A DNA stretch of 18,758 nt from Chloroflexota bacterium (GCA_019348395.1 JAHWJN010000007.1:1-18758), one strand, 5' to 3'; shown: positions 7,409-15,473, numbered from the stretch's first letter. Translations and numbers: made by a program. Notes: a model not told the origin generated them from the sequence alone.

Positions 7409-8792
7409 CGGGTCGACGATCGACCCGGCCTCGTTCCGTGATCCGTCGGGCGTCGTCTTCAGCCAGGGAGGGGTCCTCCACCGCCAGATCAACGCGCCGG
7501 CAGAAGCCGACTGGCAGGCCTTCACCGACCGGTTGTACGGGCCGCTCGTCCGCGACCGTCTGGTCGTCGAGCACGAGGACGCGCCGGTGGACGCGGCCGT
7601 TGGTTCGGACGCCGTCGCGGTCATCCGGCCGCGACGCATCGGCTTCATCTCCTATCCGTACGAGTGGTCCTTCGGGCAGCTGAAGGAGGCGGCGCTGCTG
7701 ACGCTCGACCTCCAGTCGCGGGCGCTCGACGTCGGCATGCGGCTGAAGGACGCCAGCGCCTACAACATTCAGTTCGAGTCCGGCCGCTCGATCCTCATCG
7801 ACAGCCTCTCCTTCGAGGTGGCCGAGGCCACGGAGCCCTGGCCGGCGTACCGCCAGTTCTGCGAGCACTTCCTGGCTCCGCTCACGCTCATGGCCTACCG
7901 CGACGTCCGATGCGGCCTGATGCTGCGTGACTTCATCGACGGCATCCCGCTCGATCTGGCCGCCTCGCTCCTGCCAGGACGGACCCGCCTGAACTTCGGC
8001 CTGCTGAGCCACCTGCACGCCCATGCCGGCGCGCAGCGGCGGGCCGCGAACCAGCAGCCCACCCCAGGTGGGGATGCGCCGAAGCGAGAGCGACGCGTCA
8101 GTGCGACCGGGCAGCGGGCACTGCTCGACTCGCTGCGCCGGACGGTCGCCGGGCTGAAGTGGGAGCCGTCCGGTCACTGGGCCGGCTACGCCACGACGAC
8201 CTCCTACTCCGACGCAGCCACCGAGAGCAAGGGCGAGATCGTGCGCGAGATGCTGGCCGCCGCCGGTGGCTCCTCGGCATGGGATTTGGGCGCCAATACC
8301 GGTGTGTACAGCGCCATGGCCGCCGATGCCGGATACCGCGTCGTCGCCTGGGATCAGGATGCCGGCAGCGTCGAGGCGCACTGGCGTCGCGTCCGTGGCG
8401 ACGGTAACCCTGCCATCCTGCCGCTGGTGCTGGACCTGTCCAACCCCTCGCCGGGGATCGGCTGGGGGCTGGTGGAGCGTGCCTCGTTCCTGGAGCGCGG
8501 CACGCCGGACCTGGTCATGGCCCTGGCGCTCGTCCACCACCTGGCCATCGGCAACAACGTTCCGCTGACGGCCGTCTCGCGCCTCTTCGCCCGCATGGCG
8601 CCGCACGCGATCGTCGAGTTCGTCCCGAAGGAGGATCCGATGACCCGGCGCCTCCTCGCCACTCGTCGCGACATCTTCGAGCACTACACCCTCGACGGGT
8701 TCCGTGTCGCGTTCGGCCAGGACTGGGAGACCGTACGCGAGGAGCCGGTCACCGATTCGCCCCGCACGCTGTTCCTGCTGCGGGGCCGCTGA
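7395..8792 (+). CDS. Class I SAM-dependent methyltransferase (start codon uncertain, possibly ATT)
   Basis: The C-terminal half has the SAM-binding motif I DLGANTG (8283-8303) in AWDLGANTGVYSAMAADAGYRVVAWDQD, then LVMALALVHHLAIGNN and EFVPKEDPM, typical of class I methyltransferases. The N-terminal half (ISYPYEWSFGQLKEAALLTLDLQ, GMRLKDASAYNIQF, LIDSLSFE, YRQFCEHFLAPL) is a conserved domain that normally precedes it. The first usual start is TTG 7533 (419 aa), but family-like sequence continues upstream (PASFRDPSGVVFSQGGVLHRQINAP) to about 7419. Between the in-frame stop at 7323 and 7533 there is no ATG, GTG or TTG. ATT 7395 has GAGG 6 nt upstream (7385-7388) and would overlap the previous gene by 14 nt, giving 465 aa; ATC 7419 (457 aa) is the other candidate. 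Substrate unknown. Confidence 0.85.
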   Translation: MPSADGSTIDPASFRDPSGVVFSQGGVLHRQINAPAEADWQAFTDRLYGPLVRDRLVVEHEDAPVDAAVGSDAVAVIRPRRIGFISYPYEWSFGQLKEAALLTLDLQSRALDVGMRLKDASAYNIQFESGRSILIDSLSFEVAEATEPWPAYRQFCEHFLAPLTLMAYRDVRCGLMLRDFIDGIPLDLAASLLPGRTRLNFGLLSHLHAHAGAQRRAANQQPTPGGDAPKRERRVSATGQRALLDSLRRTVAGLKWEPSGHWAGYATTTSYSDAATESKGEIVREMLAAAGGSSAWDLGANTGVYSAMAADAGYRVVAWDQDAGSVEAHWRRVRGDGNPAILPLVLDLSNPSPGIGWGLVERASFLERGTPDLVMALALVHHLAIGNNVPLTAVSRLFARMAPHAIVEFVPKEDPMTRRLLATRRDIFEHYTLDGFRVAFGQDWETVREEPVTDSPRTLFLLRGR

Positions 8793-8865
8793 GCCCACCC
8801 GCCGCGGGTTGGACCCGGCACTACGGGCGGGGTTGCAACCACCACGGTCCGTGCACCCTGACCGC

Positions 8866-8871
8866 TACCAT
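8866..8871 (+). promoter_or_regulatory. Putative -10 element of a leaderless HAD phosphatase mRNA
   Basis: TACCAT lies 7 nt upstream of GTG 8879, and no Shine-Dalgarno sequence precedes that start. The spacing fits transcription beginning at the first base of the start codon. Confidence 0.45.
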
Positions 8872-8878
8872 CTGGACC

Positions 8879-9673
8879 GTGAGCCGTGAACGCCGATCCT
8901 GGCTGATGGACATGGACGGGGTGATCGTCCGCGAGGACAGCCTCGTGCCCGGCGCCGATGCCTTCGTCGCTCGCCTGGCGGAGACGGGTCACCCGTACCT
9001 GATCCTGACGAACAACTCCATGTACACCGCGCGCGACCTTGCCGCGCGGCTCAGCCGCCTCGGGCTTCCGGCGACGCCCGACGTTATCTGGACCTCAGCC
9101 CTGGCCACGGCGAAGTTCCTCGAGGACCAGCGGCCCAACGGCACCGCGTTCGTCATCGGCGAGGCCGGGCTGACCACGGCGCTGTACGAGGCCGGCTACA
9201 CGCTGTCGGAGACCGATCCGGACTACGTCGTCCTGGGCGAGACCCGGACGTACAGCTTCGAGCGCATCAGCCGCGCCATCCAGCTCATCAGCCGCGGCGC
9301 GCGGTTCATCGCCACGAACCCGGACCCGACGGGCCCCTCGGACGCCGGGCCGGTACCGGCCACCGGCTCCGTGGCGGCGCTGATCTCGAGCGCCACCGGC
9401 GTGCAGCCGTATTACATCGGCAAGCCGAACCCGCTCATGATCCGATCCGCGCTGCGGCAGATCGGCGCGCACTCGGAGTCGACGGTGATGATCGGCGACC
9501 GGATGGACACCGATATCGTCACCGGCATCGAGGCGGGCCTCGAGACCATCCTGGTGCTGACCGGGATCACGACCCGCGACGAGGCCGGGCGCTTCAGCTA
9601 CCTGCCCTCGCACATCGTCGACTCGGTGGCCGATCTCGTGGACTGGATCGAGACGAATGCCGGTGATTCCTGA
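8879..9673 (+). CDS. HAD-superfamily subfamily IIA hydrolase (NagD-like phosphatase)
   Basis: 264 residues. Cytosolic sugar- or nucleotide-phosphate phosphatase of the NagD/PNPase type. All HAD motifs are visible: motif I LMDMDGV (Asp11 nucleophile, Asp13 acid), motif II LTNNS (Thr44, Asn45), motif III Lys182 in the IGKPNPLMI segment, and motif IV IGDRMDTDI (Asp207, Asp212). The C2-type cap lies between motifs II and III (about 80-175; NPDPTGPSDAGPVPATGS is typical of the IIA cap/core return). GTG 8879 is the best start because motif I comes 10 residues later and a TANNNT box lies 7 nt upstream. The physiological substrate cannot be assigned; the family is promiscuous. An 86-bp gap separates it from the methyltransferase, and it seems to be transcribed alone. 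Confidence 0.93.
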   Translation: MSRERRSWLMDMDGVIVREDSLVPGADAFVARLAETGHPYLILTNNSMYTARDLAARLSRLGLPATPDVIWTSALATAKFLEDQRPNGTAFVIGEAGLTTALYEAGYTLSETDPDYVVLGETRTYSFERISRAIQLISRGARFIATNPDPTGPSDAGPVPATGSVAALISSATGVQPYYIGKPNPLMIRSALRQIGAHSESTVMIGDRMDTDIVTGIEAGLETILVLTGITTRDEAGRFSYLPSHIVDSVADLVDWIETNAGDS

Positions 9674-9752
9674 CGACCTGGATCCTCGTCAGTGGAGTGC
9701 TCGCCGGACTCCGCGACGTGTCAGCGTGACGCGGCCGGAACGAACCGAAGTC

Positions 9753-9781
9753 TTTACAACCGCACCGGACCGCACTACAAG
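9753..9781 (+). promoter_or_regulatory. Sigma70-like promoter for the secreted protein gene
   Basis: TTTACA (9753-9758) and TACAAG (9776-9781) are separated by exactly 17 bp in an otherwise GC-rich stretch. Transcription would begin near 9788, about 100 nt upstream of the chosen GTG start, leaving a long 5' leader in which I see no recognised riboswitch. Confidence 0.5.
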
Positions 9782-9888
9782 TACGCCATACGCGGGGGGC
9801 GTCGACGTGCGGGCCCAGATTCATGGCCGCCGGGGGACGCACTGAGCCACTGGCGAACCCGACCCGCCTCGGTTACGAGGTGCCTACC

Positions 9889-10398
9889 GTGCGTCGACTC
9901 GTGTCCCTTCTCGCTTCGCTGGCGCTCACCCTTGCCGTGGCGGCCCCCGCCGCCGCACAGGGTCCCGAGAGGAACTGGCTGCCCGAGGAGGTCATTCCGT
10001 TCGGCCCTGAGTACTGCGGCTTCCCGGTCCTGCTCGAGGATCAGTTCGCCAAGGTCAAGGAGCTCATCTTCCCGCCGGACGGGGAGGGCAACCAACGAAT
10101 CATCGTCACCGGCATCTACAAGTCGACGTTGACCAACGAGACGACGGGCGAGGCGATCGGCATCAATATCCCCGGCAAGCTGACCATCCACTTCCTCGCC
10201 GACGGCTCGAGCGTCTGGCATGGAAGCGGCCACATCCTGGTCTGGTACACGCCCGATCAGGCCGATGAGTCGGAGCTCGGAGCAGGCCTGTTCCTCGTTC
10301 GCGGCCGAGTCACCGAGGTCTACGACGCCGACTTCAACCTGATCGAGGCGACCTCCACCGGACGCGTCACCGACCTCTGCGCGCAGCTGGCCGCGTAA
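9889..10398 (+). CDS. Small secreted protein of unknown function
   Basis: 169 residues. The GTG start at 9889 is preceded by GAGG 8 nt upstream and begins directly with a textbook signal peptide: MRRLV, hydrophobic SLLASLALTLAVAAPAAA, cleavage after about Ala23 (AAA-Q). A longer frame from ATG 9823 exists, but its extra residues look random and would precede the signal peptide. The mature part (about 146 aa) has no lipobox or membrane anchor and two cysteines, Cys43 (EYCGFPV) and Cys164 (DLCAQLAA), near the two ends that may form a disulfide. Alternating hydrophobic stretches (QRIIVTGIYKSTLTN, GKLTIHFLADG, GLFLVRGRVTEVYD) suggest a beta-sandwich or barrel. No enzyme motif. I do not recognise the family by name. 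Confidence 0.8.
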   Translation: MRRLVSLLASLALTLAVAAPAAAQGPERNWLPEEVIPFGPEYCGFPVLLEDQFAKVKELIFPPDGEGNQRIIVTGIYKSTLTNETTGEAIGINIPGKLTIHFLADGSSVWHGSGHILVWYTPDQADESELGAGLFLVRGRVTEVYDADFNLIEATSTGRVTDLCAQLAA

Positions 10399-10430
10399 CG
10401 CCGCTTCCCTTTCCGCCGGAATAGAGCTGG

Positions 10431-10465
10431 GCATCGGAGCCGTCGCGTCGCGGCAGCTCCGGTGC
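10431..10465 (+). terminator. Hairpin downstream of the secreted protein gene
   Basis: GCATCGGAGC and GCTCCGGTGC form a 10-bp stem (one T-G wobble) around a 15-nt loop that can itself pair partly. It lies 32 nt after the stop codon. No clean U-tract follows, so termination is likely but not certain. Confidence 0.5.
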
Positions 10466-10533
10466 CCTTCGTGCCCTGCGGAGTGAGCGTCACGCGGGCA
10501 TGGCTCACGGGCTGCTCCCGGTACCAGCCGACG

Positions 10534-10551
10534 TTTAGCGATGCTTTGGCG
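10534..10551 (+). promoter_or_regulatory. Putative SARP/BTAD operator upstream of the FAD oxidase
   Basis: Two heptamers, TTTAGCG (10534-10540) and TTTGGCG (10545-10551), repeat directly with an 11-bp period. The identical pair with the identical spacing occurs before the luciferase-like gene at 15448-15465, and no other copy was seen in the window. SARP-family activators bind direct heptamer repeats 11 bp apart. The weak hexamer CACGCT lies 8 bp downstream; a better -10-like TACGGT, the same hexamer as at the other promoter, is at 10589-10594, which is 37 bp away. Confidence 0.6.
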
Positions 10552-10627
10552 GATGGTGCCACGCTGGCCTGACCTTGACCCGTCTGCGTACGGTGGGACG
10601 AGGCATACAGAGAGGAGCAACATTCCC

Positions 10628-12028
10628 GTGCAGGACGTGAGCACCGACCTCGAGGCGACGAAGACCGGTTCACCGGAGGAGTTGGATCGGCGGCTGGATG
10701 GGACGCTGATCCGGCCCACGAGCGATGAGTACGAGGCGGCGCGAGCGGTCTGGAACGGCATGATCGACCGACGCCCGGCCCTCATCGCCAGGTGCACGAG
10801 TGTCGCGGATGTCATCGCGTCGCTGGGATTCGCCCGGCAGCATGGCCTCCCAATCACGGTCCGCGGAGGCGGCCACAGCGTCGCGGGGCGGTCGATCGCC
10901 GATGACGCGCTGCTGATCGACCTGTCGTCGATGAACAGCGTCGAGGTCGATCCCGAGGCGCGAATCGCTCGTGTCGGGCCCGGCGCGGTTGGTGCCGACC
11001 TCGACTCCGCGACCCAGGAGCATGGACTGGCCACGACCGGCGGGACGTACTCGGCCACCGGAGTGATCGGTCTCACGCTGGGCGGCGGCATGGGCTTCCT
11101 TGCCCGTCGCTTCGGGATGGCGGTCGACAACGTGGTCGGCGCCGACATCGTCCTGGCCGATGGCCGCCAGGTCCACGCCGACGAGACGGAGCATCCGGAC
11201 CTGTTCTGGGCGCTGCGTGGCGGCGGCGGCAACTTCGGGGTGGTCACCTCGATGGAGCTGCGGCTGCATCCGGTCGGACCCGAGGTCGCAGTCGCCCAGG
11301 CCTTCTATCCGTGGACTGAGGCCGTCGACGTGCTGCGCAGGTTCCGCGAGTTCGCCGCCGACGCGCCCGACGAGGTGGGCTGCTATGCGCTGGCCGTCAA
11401 CGTGCCACCCATCGCGGACTTCCCCGAGGAGTCGCATGGCAGCACGGCCGTCGCCCTGATCGCCAGCCACGCGGGTGCCGTTGCTGCCGGCGAGCGGGCC
11501 CTCGCCCCGCTGACCGAGTTCGGCAGCCCGCTGTTGGCGGCCGTGGTCCCCATGCCCTACGCGACCCTCCAGCAGAGCTTCGATGCCGCCATCCCGGCCC
11601 ACCAGCGCTACTACTGGAAGTCGGCGTATGTGAGCGGCATGCCGGACGAGGCGCTCGACACCTTCGTCGCTCACTCGAGCCCCCTGCCGGGGCCGTTCAG
11701 CTCCGCCTATTTCGAGACCATGGGCGGCGCAATCGGCCGGGTGGACCCGGCGGCGACCGCCTTTCCGCATCGAGATGCGCCGTTCAACCTCGGGATCAAT
11801 CCCGGATGGGCCGATGCCGCCCTCGACGAGGCGGCCATCGCCTGGGCCCGGGAGTTCTTCGATGCCATGACGCCGTACTCGACCGGCGGGCTGTACGCCA
11901 ACTATGCCGGCCACGACGACCTCGACCGGCTGCGTGCGGCGTACGGCACGAATCTCGAACGGCTGATCGAGGTCAAGGAGCGCTACGATCCCGACCGGGT
12001 GTTCGGCCGCTTCGAGATGGCCCAGTGA
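10628..12028 (+). CDS. FAD-dependent oxidase, PCMH-type FAD domain with berberine-bridge-enzyme C-terminus
   Basis: 466 residues from GTG 10628, preceded by AGAGGAG (10611-10617); an ATG at 10541 lies within the putative operator and gives a poor N-terminus. The FAD domain (about 45-215) has TVRGGGHSVAG with His83, the residue that carries 8-alpha-histidyl FAD in this family. GVIGLTLGGGMGFLARRFGMAVDNVVGADIVLADG and LFWALRGGGGNFGVVTS follow. The Cys that makes a second flavin bond in bicovalent members (GxCxxVG) is absent: the loop reads GTYSATGVIG, so a single covalent link is expected. The C-terminal BBE segment (LYANYAGHDD, RLIEVKERYDPDRVF) is intact. Such enzymes oxidise sugars, alkaloids or secondary metabolites using O2. 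No signal peptide. It ends only 4 bp from the stop of the convergent regulator, and the operator upstream of it matches that of the luciferase-like gene. Confidence 0.93.
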   Translation: MQDVSTDLEATKTGSPEELDRRLDGTLIRPTSDEYEAARAVWNGMIDRRPALIARCTSVADVIASLGFARQHGLPITVRGGGHSVAGRSIADDALLIDLSSMNSVEVDPEARIARVGPGAVGADLDSATQEHGLATTGGTYSATGVIGLTLGGGMGFLARRFGMAVDNVVGADIVLADGRQVHADETEHPDLFWALRGGGGNFGVVTSMELRLHPVGPEVAVAQAFYPWTEAVDVLRRFREFAADAPDEVGCYALAVNVPPIADFPEESHGSTAVALIASHAGAVAAGERALAPLTEFGSPLLAAVVPMPYATLQQSFDAAIPAHQRYYWKSAYVSGMPDEALDTFVAHSSPLPGPFSSAYFETMGGAIGRVDPAATAFPHRDAPFNLGINPGWADAALDEAAIAWAREFFDAMTPYSTGGLYANYAGHDDLDRLRAAYGTNLERLIEVKERYDPDRVFGRFEMAQ

Positions 12029-12032
12029 ATCG

Positions 12033-15000
12033 CTAGCTGAGCCCGATCTCGGCACGGCGCGCCACGGCACCGATCTCGTCGCGCAGGATCTCGGCACCCA
12101 GCGCCGACGCCTGCTGCCACGCCAGCCGGAGCTGCTGCGATCCCTCGTCCCGCTGGTGCGCCGCCAGCAGGCTCTCGCCCAGCCGGCAGCGTGAGTAGAG
12201 GCGCCAGTACGCGTACCAGGGTCGGTCGAGCAGGGCGCGCCACAGGTCAGGCTGCGGGTCGGAGGCGCGCGTGACCTCGGCCTGGGACAGGAGCAGGTAG
12301 GTGCCGGCGATCTCGAGCTGAAGCCCGGCCAGGGTGGCCGGGGGGTAGCGCTCGATGAGATCGCGCATGGTGTCGATTGCCTCCTGCGCGCGCCGAAGGT
12401 GATCGGCGCGGTCCGACGCGGGCGCGTCCAGGGCCGCGTCGACCTCCGCCCGGACGAGCGCATGAAGCGTCCCGGCCTTGGTCGACTCCTCCACCGGACC
12501 GACTTCCGAGCTCAGGTGCCGCTCGGCTGTGGTGCGGACGGCATCGAGACGACCCTCGTCGGCACGGATGCCGGCCTCGATCGGAAACAGCAGCCGAAAG
12601 TAGCGTGACGGCGGAGTGGTCTCCCGAAGCGCACGCAGGTTGGCCTGCGCCTCGTCCAGCCGGCCGCGCATCCAGTCCTGGAGGGCCCTGAGCGTCAGGT
12701 AGGACATCTCGACGGCGCCCTCCTGGTGGTACCGGCCACACCGATCGAGCGTCTCTTCCGCCCGCGACCAGTCGCCGCTTCGCTGGAAGCCCATCGCGAA
12801 CCAGCTGAGCAGTGCCACCGACCCGGCCCATCGCTCACCACCGCCGTCGAGCCAGGCAATCGCCTCGTCGGCGAGCGCGGTGGCCTCGTGCTGGCGCTGT
12901 GCGAAGTCCAGGAGGGTGATGTACAGGCGCAGGTACACGCCGAGGATGGCCGCCGGGTTGCCCGTCTCTCGCGCCATGACGAGCGCCTCGCGCAGTCGCT
13001 CGACACCTTCGTCGACCTGGCCGGCCCACGAGAGCGCGACTCCGAGCTCACGCAGTGCATGGCTCTCGGCGAGTGGGTCCCCGATCGCCCGCGCGGCGAC
13101 GATCGCCTCTCGCGCCGCCGAGATGGATTTGGCCGCGTCCCGCTGGTTGATGCGCAGATGCAGCGTCGCAAACTCGGTGAGCGCCCGCACCTTGACCGCG
13201 GACGGCGCGGCATCGGCCAACAGCGATCGGGCTCGCTCCGCATCCGCGAGGGCAGCCTGATCGCCCATGCTGTACCTGGTCCCGGCGCGCCGGACCAGCA
13301 GCGCTGCCTCGCGCTCCGGTTCGGCCGCCGGATCGAGATGTTCCAGTGCCATTCCCATCAGGTCGACGCCCTGCCGGTAGTGCCCCTGCTTGACGCGATA
13401 CCAGGCCAGGGCCTCCGCGAGGCCCGCTGCCTGTTGACGATCGCCGTCACGGACGGACCGCTCGAGCGCCGCCTGCAGGTTGTCGCGGTCGTCGTGGAGC
13501 CGATCCAGCAGCGCCAGCTGATCTGAGCCGTCGAGATGCGCATCGGCAGCGTGCGCCAGCGACGAGAACCACTCTCGATGTCGACGCTGGACCGATGCAA
13601 CCTCCGCTTCGCCCAGGCAGCCCTGCGCGAACTGGCGAATCGTCTCCAGCAGCCGGTAGCGTCCGGTTCCCGCAGGCGTCAGTGACAGGACGACGAGGGA
13701 CTTGTCGACGAGGCGAGACAGCAGGTCCAGGACATCGGCGCGGTCCAGGCCGTCCCCGGAGCAGATCGCCTCTGCGGCCTCGAGCGTGCAGCCGCCGGCA
13801 AAGACGGAGAGCCGGGTGAAGAGGGCTCGCTCGTCATCGGTCAGCAGCTGGTAGCTCCAGTCGATGGCGGCATGCAAAGTCTTGTGTCGGCCTGGCGAGG
13901 TTCGGCCTCCGTCCTTGAGCAGCCTGAACCGATCCTCGAGCCTGGCTGCGATCTCCTCCGGGGCGAGCGAACGCACGCGGGCCGCGGCGAGCTCGATGGC
14001 GAGTGGCAGGCCGTCGAGCTGGCGGCAGATCTCCGCCACGACACCCGAGTTTCTGTCGGAGAGCACGAATCCCCGCGAGGCGAGCGCCGCGCGGTCGGCG
14101 AACAGACGCATCGCGTCGAACGCACCGATGTCCCGGCCGCCCGATCCGTCGGCCGGCGGCGTTGCCAGCGGGGGAACGGCATAGGTCGTCTCTCCCGGCA
14201 CGCGCAGCGCCTCTCGGCTCGTTGCCAACACGGACACCCCCGGGCCGGACTGCAGGAGCACCTCGACGAGACGTGCGCAGGCCGCGAGCAGATGCTCGCA
14301 GTTGTCGAGCACCACCAGGACTCTCCGGTTCCGCAACGACTCGCGCAGGGTTTCCTCTGCACTCGTGCGCTCGACCCGCAGGCCCAGCGCCTCGGCGGCA
14401 TCCGTGGCCACGAGGTCCGGGTCGCTGAGCGCGGCGAAGCTTGTCATGAAGACGCCGTCCGGGTAGCCGGGCATGAGGCGCTGCGCCAGCTCGATGGCGA
14501 GACGGGTCTTGCCCGTCCCGCCGACCCCTGTCAGGGTCACCATGCGCGAGTCCGTGAGCGCCTGCTGCAGCCCCTCGAGCTCCGATCGGCGGCCGACAAA
14601 GGTCGTGAGGCGTTGCGGCAGGTTGTTGCGAACTCGCGACGGGACGAGAACGGGGTCCTCGCGCAGGATGCGCTCCTCGAGCTCGCGAAGGCGTGGTCCG
14701 GGCTCCAAGCCGGCGTCCCCCAGCTCCCTGCGAAGGTCGTGGTACGTCGACAGTGCCTCGGAGACCCGTCCGAGACGGGCGCGCGCCACCATGAGGTGCT
14801 CGCGAAGCCGTTCGCGGAGGGGATGTTCCACGACGGCGCGCTCGAGGTCGGGCAGGGCCTCTTCGGTTCTGCCCATGGCGAGCAGCGCCTCGGCCCGCAT
14901 CTCCATCAGCCCGAGGCGCAGTTCCTCCAGGCGCGTGATCTCCGGCAGGGCGAAGGCGTCCAGCTGCAGCTCCGCGAATGCCGGCCCTCGCCACAGGGCG

Positions 15001-15374
15001 AGGGCACGTTCCGCATGGTTGAGCACTTCGTGCCAGGCGCCGGCCGACAGCGCGGTCCCTGCCGCCGACGCGAGCGCTCCGAATACCTGGCTGTCGAGGT
15101 GGTGCCCCCGCAGATCGAGCCGGTAGCCCGAGTCCGACGTGACGATCACCCCGTCGCCCAACAGGCGACGAAGCTGGGAGACGTAGGTCTGGAGCGCCGC
15201 CCTGGCCGTCTCCGGAGGCTCGTCGCTCCAGAAGCGATCGATCAGCAGCTCCGTGTCGAGGACGCGGTCCGTCTCGAGCAGCAGGATCGACAACAGGCGT
15301 CGGTGCGCGGGCCGGCTCAGGGCGATGTCGGATCGCGAGATGACCCGCAGCTCGCCCAGGACGGTGAATCGCAC
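12033..15374 (-). CDS. AfsR/SARP-type transcriptional regulator: wHTH + BTAD + NB-ARC ATPase + TPR
   Basis: 1113 residues. GTG start (15374-15372) is preceded by GGAGGAG 10 nt upstream; the open frame beyond it lacks conservation. Residues 1-90 form an OmpR-type winged helix (RFTVLGELRV, ALQTYVSQLRRLLGDGVIVTSDSGYRLDL). Residues 95-250 are the bacterial transcriptional activator domain (ALALWRGPAFAEL, PLRERLREHLMVARARLGRVSEALSTYHDLRRELGDAGLEPG). An NB-ARC/STAND ATPase follows: Walker A GVGGTGKT (Lys289), Walker B VLVVLDN (Asp357), and the LPLAIELAAARVRSL (GLPL) motif. The remaining ~550 residues are TPR-like helical repeats that usually sense a ligand or partner; no C-terminal LuxR HTH is present. 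Probably a signal-gated activator that oligomerises when ATP is bound. It sits between two oxidoreductase genes whose promoters share an 11-bp-period direct repeat, the likely binding site. Confidence 0.93.
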   Translation of the reverse strand: MRFTVLGELRVISRSDIALSRPAHRRLLSILLLETDRVLDTELLIDRFWSDEPPETARAALQTYVSQLRRLLGDGVIVTSDSGYRLDLRGHHLDSQVFGALASAAGTALSAGAWHEVLNHAERALALWRGPAFAELQLDAFALPEITRLEELRLGLMEMRAEALLAMGRTEEALPDLERAVVEHPLRERLREHLMVARARLGRVSEALSTYHDLRRELGDAGLEPGPRLRELEERILREDPVLVPSRVRNNLPQRLTTFVGRRSELEGLQQALTDSRMVTLTGVGGTGKTRLAIELAQRLMPGYPDGVFMTSFAALSDPDLVATDAAEALGLRVERTSAEETLRESLRNRRVLVVLDNCEHLLAACARLVEVLLQSGPGVSVLATSREALRVPGETTYAVPPLATPPADGSGGRDIGAFDAMRLFADRAALASRGFVLSDRNSGVVAEICRQLDGLPLAIELAAARVRSLAPEEIAARLEDRFRLLKDGGRTSPGRHKTLHAAIDWSYQLLTDDERALFTRLSVFAGGCTLEAAEAICSGDGLDRADVLDLLSRLVDKSLVVLSLTPAGTGRYRLLETIRQFAQGCLGEAEVASVQRRHREWFSSLAHAADAHLDGSDQLALLDRLHDDRDNLQAALERSVRDGDRQQAAGLAEALAWYRVKQGHYRQGVDLMGMALEHLDPAAEPEREAALLVRRAGTRYSMGDQAALADAERARSLLADAAPSAVKVRALTEFATLHLRINQRDAAKSISAAREAIVAARAIGDPLAESHALRELGVALSWAGQVDEGVERLREALVMARETGNPAAILGVYLRLYITLLDFAQRQHEATALADEAIAWLDGGGERWAGSVALLSWFAMGFQRSGDWSRAEETLDRCGRYHQEGAVEMSYLTLRALQDWMRGRLDEAQANLRALRETTPPSRYFRLLFPIEAGIRADEGRLDAVRTTAERHLSSEVGPVEESTKAGTLHALVRAEVDAALDAPASDRADHLRRAQEAIDTMRDLIERYPPATLAGLQLEIAGTYLLLSQAEVTRASDPQPDLWRALLDRPWYAYWRLYSRCRLGESLLAAHQRDEGSQQLRLAWQQASALGAEILRDEIGAVARRAEIGLS

Positions 15375-15418
15375 TTCCGCGTATCTCCTCCGAGGCGTGT
15401 GGGGGGCTTCTGACTCCC

Positions 15419-15424
15419 ATGCTA
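15419..15424 (-). promoter_or_regulatory. Possible -10 element of the regulator gene
   Basis: On the minus strand TAGCAT lies 44 nt upstream of the regulator's GTG. No clear -35 is visible. The direct-repeat operator at 15448-15465 lies 23 bp further upstream, around the -36 to -53 region of this promoter, so the regulator could affect its own synthesis. Confidence 0.3.
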
Positions 15425-15447
15425 CCGGCTTGCCCAAGCGACCCCGC

Positions 15448-15465
15448 TTTAGCGAGCGTTTGGCG
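15448..15465 (+). promoter_or_regulatory. Putative SARP/BTAD operator upstream of the luciferase-like gene
   Basis: TTTAGCG (15448-15454) and TTTGGCG (15459-15465) are direct repeats with an 11-bp period, identical in both heptamers to the site at 10534-10551. The 3' heptamer ends exactly 8 bp before TACGGT, the arrangement known for SARP-activated promoters where the activator replaces a -35 contact. The adjacent gene is the BTAD regulator, divergently transcribed. Confidence 0.65.
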
Positions 15466-15473
15466 GTGACCCG

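Noticed and set aside
10541..10627. ATG 10541 as the FAD oxidase start
   Set aside because: It would place the start codon inside the direct-repeat operator and adds residues with no family similarity; GTG 10628 follows a clear AGAGGAG.
10670..12463. 597-codon minus-strand open frame over the FAD oxidase
   Set aside because: Shadow frame spanning two real genes with no domain similarity; the FAD oxidase motifs on the + strand are unambiguous.
13872..15413. 513-codon open frame on the + strand opposite the regulator gene
   Set aside because: It is the antisense shadow of the wHTH-BTAD-ATPase coding region. GC-rich codon bias on the minus strand creates such frames, and its translation (His/Arg/Gln-rich) has no recognisable domain.
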